A stretch of 64,000 nucleotides of DNA from Rhabditophanes sp. KR3021. Taxonomy: Eukaryota > Nematoda > Chromadorea > Rhabditida > Alloionematidae. The position numbers were made by a program, and so were the translations under genes. The notes beneath the pieces were generated by a model. It was not told the origin of the DNA and searched no databases. It saw nothing but the letters and a program-made list of their open reading frames with translations. Shown here piece after piece: positions 61,221 to 64,000 of this stretch. Position 1 is the first letter of the stretch, and the number at the start of each line of letters is the position of its first letter. The stretch lies in assembly GCA_963281155.1 (NCBI GenBank), contig CAUJLY010000002.1:372001-436000 (forward strand), read 5' to 3'.

Positions 61221-61610
61221 TGTGTGGATGGGGTGAGACAACTTAATTATTTGCTTTCATTTATTTATTAGCCTAATAAAGCTTATCAAATGTATAACTT
61301 TTTTATTTCTTTACGTTGCCCCTTTGAAAAAGACCATTTGACCAATTTGAATGAAATTTGTTATTATGCTGGAAACATTATAGTATGTCAGTATTTTATT
61401 TTTCTGTTGTAGTGGGTTGACAGCCCCCTTAAAAGTAACTAAGTATGTGCCACTTTTATATTTAAAAATCAGAGGAGTTTTTTGTCCAGCCTACGAGAAA
61501 ATTGTTTTTAGTTTAAGATTAAATTTCACATCTGCCATCATTTCTTTTAGGTCTTTTATTATTTAATGACGATGATGATAAATTAAAAATACTTATTATA
61601 GAAAAGAAAT
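61221..61610. other. Short spacer, no gene seen
   Basis: AT-rich; FCP1 poly(A) signal AATAAA at about 61275. Confidence 0.5.
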
Positions 61611-61919
61611 ATGAAGACATTTTTAAATTGCATTTTACTGACTATACTTATATTCTCGCTACTATTCGAAACCTCCTGTTTCTTCTTCTTTCAAAGGCCT
61701 GAAATTGTTGAGGTAAGGCATTTTAACGGAGGTGGCCGACCAAATCTAATCAGATTGAAAAAAGGAGAAAACAAATTTGAAAAATGCAAGAATGAATGTA
61801 CTCAACAATTCGGTACAACTAACTTCCTCCAAGACTGTATTATTTTATTTTGTGGAAGAGATGGTAGTTTATTTATTGAAAGCCAAAATAATCTCTGGTT
61901 CATTTTAGTCCTTAACTAA
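61611..61919 (+). CDS. Small secreted Cys-containing protein, uncharacterised
   Basis: A 102-aa frame with an obvious signal peptide (about 1-23, LLTILIFSLLFETSC), then PEIVEVRHFNGGGRPN and a Cys-spaced region KFEKCKNECTQQFG, FLQDCIILFCG (four Cys that could form two disulphides). The frame ends with a hydrophobic LWFILVLN that may be intron read-through after GRDG, so the 3' end is uncertain. The family was not recognised. It lies between FCP1 and POLRMT. Confidence 0.5.
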   Translation: MKTFLNCILLTILIFSLLFETSCFFFFQRPEIVEVRHFNGGGRPNLIRLKKGENKFEKCKNECTQQFGTTNFLQDCIILFCGRDGSLFIESQNNLWFILVLN

Positions 61920-62128
61920 TTAGTTAGATGGTGATGACTTCAACAAAAACAGAACCTCACTTTTACCGCACCACAAATTCCATTAAAAGGCAATTAATAA
62001 TTTTTATATTCTTATTCACTGAACCAAAACAAAATGATATTAACAAAAATATATTAACACAAAATATATATTAACAAAAAATATTATTTATTCTAAGTAA
62101 CAAATATACGTCTATAACAATAACAAAT

Positions 62129-64000
62129 TTAACTAAAAAAATAAATTGAACCCATAATTTGGTTAATGTCAAGTTGTCCTTTTTCAATTCTTTTATTAAA
62201 CAGTCCTTCCAATTTGCCCTTCTGAGGTGTTGACATGTGGAGGGCACCCTCACCCAGATAAAGTCCTTTGAAATGTTGCGAAAGATTTTCTATCAAAGGC
62301 TCTGAGTGTAGTTTGATGAATTGCTCCCTTGTAATCGTATTCATTTCATCTACCGTCCCCGCATGGGTCCAGAAACAGTCATGAACGGCAGCAAAGGTGA
62401 TGTTCCGACTTGAGCAAGCCAAAGCAGTCAGCATCATATGACTTGAATCAAGTGAATGGACATAATTTGGTGGAAAGGCATTTACTTGCTTTGACATCAT
62501 TGGCAGGTGGCAAACTTTGCCCCCGATTCTATCTATTTTCAAGTAAGGTTGAGTGACCGGCAATCCTAATGGAGTTATCCATTCTACGGAACGGTGGCTT
62601 TGTGAAATTGCTTGGGCGCATTGTCTGAACCATTCTTTGAGGGCCATACTTGTAGAGAAAGCTTCTGAAAGTGAGGAGAAAGCATGCCTCATTAGGTAGG
62701 TGGCTAGTTCTTTTTGAACGTCAAATGGAATTCCCATGGCCTTTAATTGTTTTTGGATTTGAAGGGTGGCTCCGAATTCAGTGACACCATAAACAGTTGT
62801 CATGACTGTTTGTTTTAGCAATTTTCGGGGTAAATTTTGTGGAATATGGTGCCGTAATTTAAGAGCTGTTTCCTTGGTGGCATCTACTTCACTGGACTCT
62901 TCAGCTTTTCTCTTGATGTCAACTCTAGCAGCAACGCCCGAATAAATATCGGCCGGTTTTGGCGAAGGCAGCAAATTGACCTCTTCCCCTCCTTGCTTAT
63001 CTCTACCTAAAGCAGCATAATGTTGCAAACCATTGCAAGAGCCATCTTGATGGATTGGCATATGAGATATAAAAGTAGTTGGATCCGAACAAGATAAGGC
63101 ATTCTTAATTTCGATGCATGCAGTCAAAGTCTGCCAAGGTTCTTCTGATGTCATCCACCACTTTGTGCCAGTCAAGGGGTTCGTGGCAGATTCTATAATT
63201 GAATTTTCCAAAATTTCTTCTACATACTGCAGTCTCTTGTCTATGGATTCTTTCTTTAATAGACCTGTCAAGTTGATGCAATGAAGCTTTAACCATTCTA
63301 GGCCTTTTTCTCCCAATGGTCTTCCTTGTGCGAATACTAATAAGGAACGAGAAACATCATCACCCATATGAGAAAGATAGGGGGAGGTTGGGTAGACTCG
63401 ACCTATAAGGACAATATAAATTAGGTGGCATTAAAATGTTATTTTAAGTGTCCCTTAAAAATGGTATCTTTAAGCTTTTTGCTATTTATGCACCTTTAGG
63501 GCATATTCTAAAGCGTTAACCTTTCTTGTCATGTTTAATACATTTTTACATACCCCTGAAATCCATGTTATGAGGAAAATAAAGAATTTGATCTCTAAAA
63601 TGATTAGCCATAGCAAGTCTATAGAGCAACCAGCAAGTCAGCGAATTTGCTTGTGCTTTCTTCTGCTCTAATTGATCCCTCATCTTGTAATATAGTGAAA
63701 ATTCATGCTTACTAATCGTTTTCTCTTCCAATTTAACAGGATCCAAAATATCCTCTATCGAAGGTATATTAATAGCATCCATATGGAGCGGAAACGCCAA
63801 ATTATCCAAATACTTCTCATTGCCAGGATCCATGCAATCATTTTTGAAAATAGTCATCATTATGTCTAAGACGGGCTTATTAATTCTCCAAGGCATCATC
63901 GACAACTCATTTAAGGCATCCCAAACTCCACGGCCTTGCTCTTTACTTTTTATTCTCTTCTTGGTTTCCTTGCAAATGTCGACTTGATCAAACTCATATT
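62129..64000 (-). CDS. POLRMT: Mitochondrial RNA polymerase (POLRMT), 5' part cut by window end
   Basis: Two exons seen: 63554 to beyond 64000 and 62129-63402, with a 151-nt intron; the joint gives MDFRGRVYPTSPYLS. This is a T7-like single-subunit RNA polymerase for mitochondrial transcription. Motif A is HQDGSCNGLQHYAALGRD (catalytic Asp), motif B is RKLLKQTVMTTVYGVTEFG (Lys and Tyr), and motif C is FAAVHDCFWTHAG (second catalytic Asp). The conserved C-terminal NAFPPNYVHSLDSSHMML and REQFIKLHSEPLI are there. It ends shortly after LFNKRIEKGQLDIN. The N-terminal extension and targeting sequence lie outside the window. Confidence 0.95.

Overview
This is eukaryotic nuclear DNA, AT-rich, with about 27 protein-coding genes on both strands. 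Most introns are 37-60 nt, usually GTAAGT...TTTTTAG, TTTCAG or TTGTAG. The posterior Hox gene at the left edge has a homeodomain of the nematode nob-1/php-3 type. A daf-4-like receptor, a dpy-19 homologue and splice acceptors just upstream of several start codons (as in spliced-leader trans-splicing) also fit a nematode. The acceptors are less uniform than in Caenorhabditis, so I call it a nematode of uncertain clade. I saw no tRNA, rRNA, CRISPR array or transposase gene.

Layout. 0-16 kb: posterior Hox gene (+), then on the minus strand a BTB-kelch protein, an intronless NADAR-repeat protein with an Asn/Gly/Arg-rich tail, an equilibrative nucleoside transporter and the ESCRT-I subunit VPS28. 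16-33 kb: UBF-like HMG protein (+), chaperonin CCT4 (-), a small two-helix membrane protein (-), an SLC35F transporter (-), proteasome ubiquitin receptor PSMD4/Rpn10 (+) and a type II TGF-beta/BMP receptor (-). 33-48 kb: DPY-19 C-mannosyltransferase (-) with an opposite-strand coding segment in its long intron, RPL23 (+), LSM12 (-), a nucleoredoxin-like protein (+), MOB4 (+), enoyl-CoA hydratase (-), LSG1 (+) and RPL27 (+). 48-64 kb: an arrestin-domain protein (-), nitrilase NIT-1 (-) with a second opposite-strand nested gene model, RPS15A (-), a syntaxin 7/12 homologue (-), a frameshifted MITD1-like segment (-), the CTD phosphatase FCP1 (+), a small secreted protein (+) and mitochondrial RNA polymerase (-, running off the window).

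Most of these are conserved housekeeping genes, and there is no obvious pathway cluster. A loose ribosome theme runs through RPL23, LSG1, RPL27, RPS15A and the UBF-like protein. LSG1 and RPL27 lie 172 bp apart in the same direction, and ECHS1 and LSG1 are divergent from a 170-bp spacer.

I did not find a clearly new multi-gene system. The points most worth a second look are: an apparent -1 frameshift in RPL27 at a canonical-looking slippery heptamer; coding-like segments on the opposite strand inside three long introns; a tandem NADAR-like protein; a nucleoredoxin-like protein whose active-site motif has lost its first Cys; and a dispersed element present in two inverted, diverged copies 36 kb apart.
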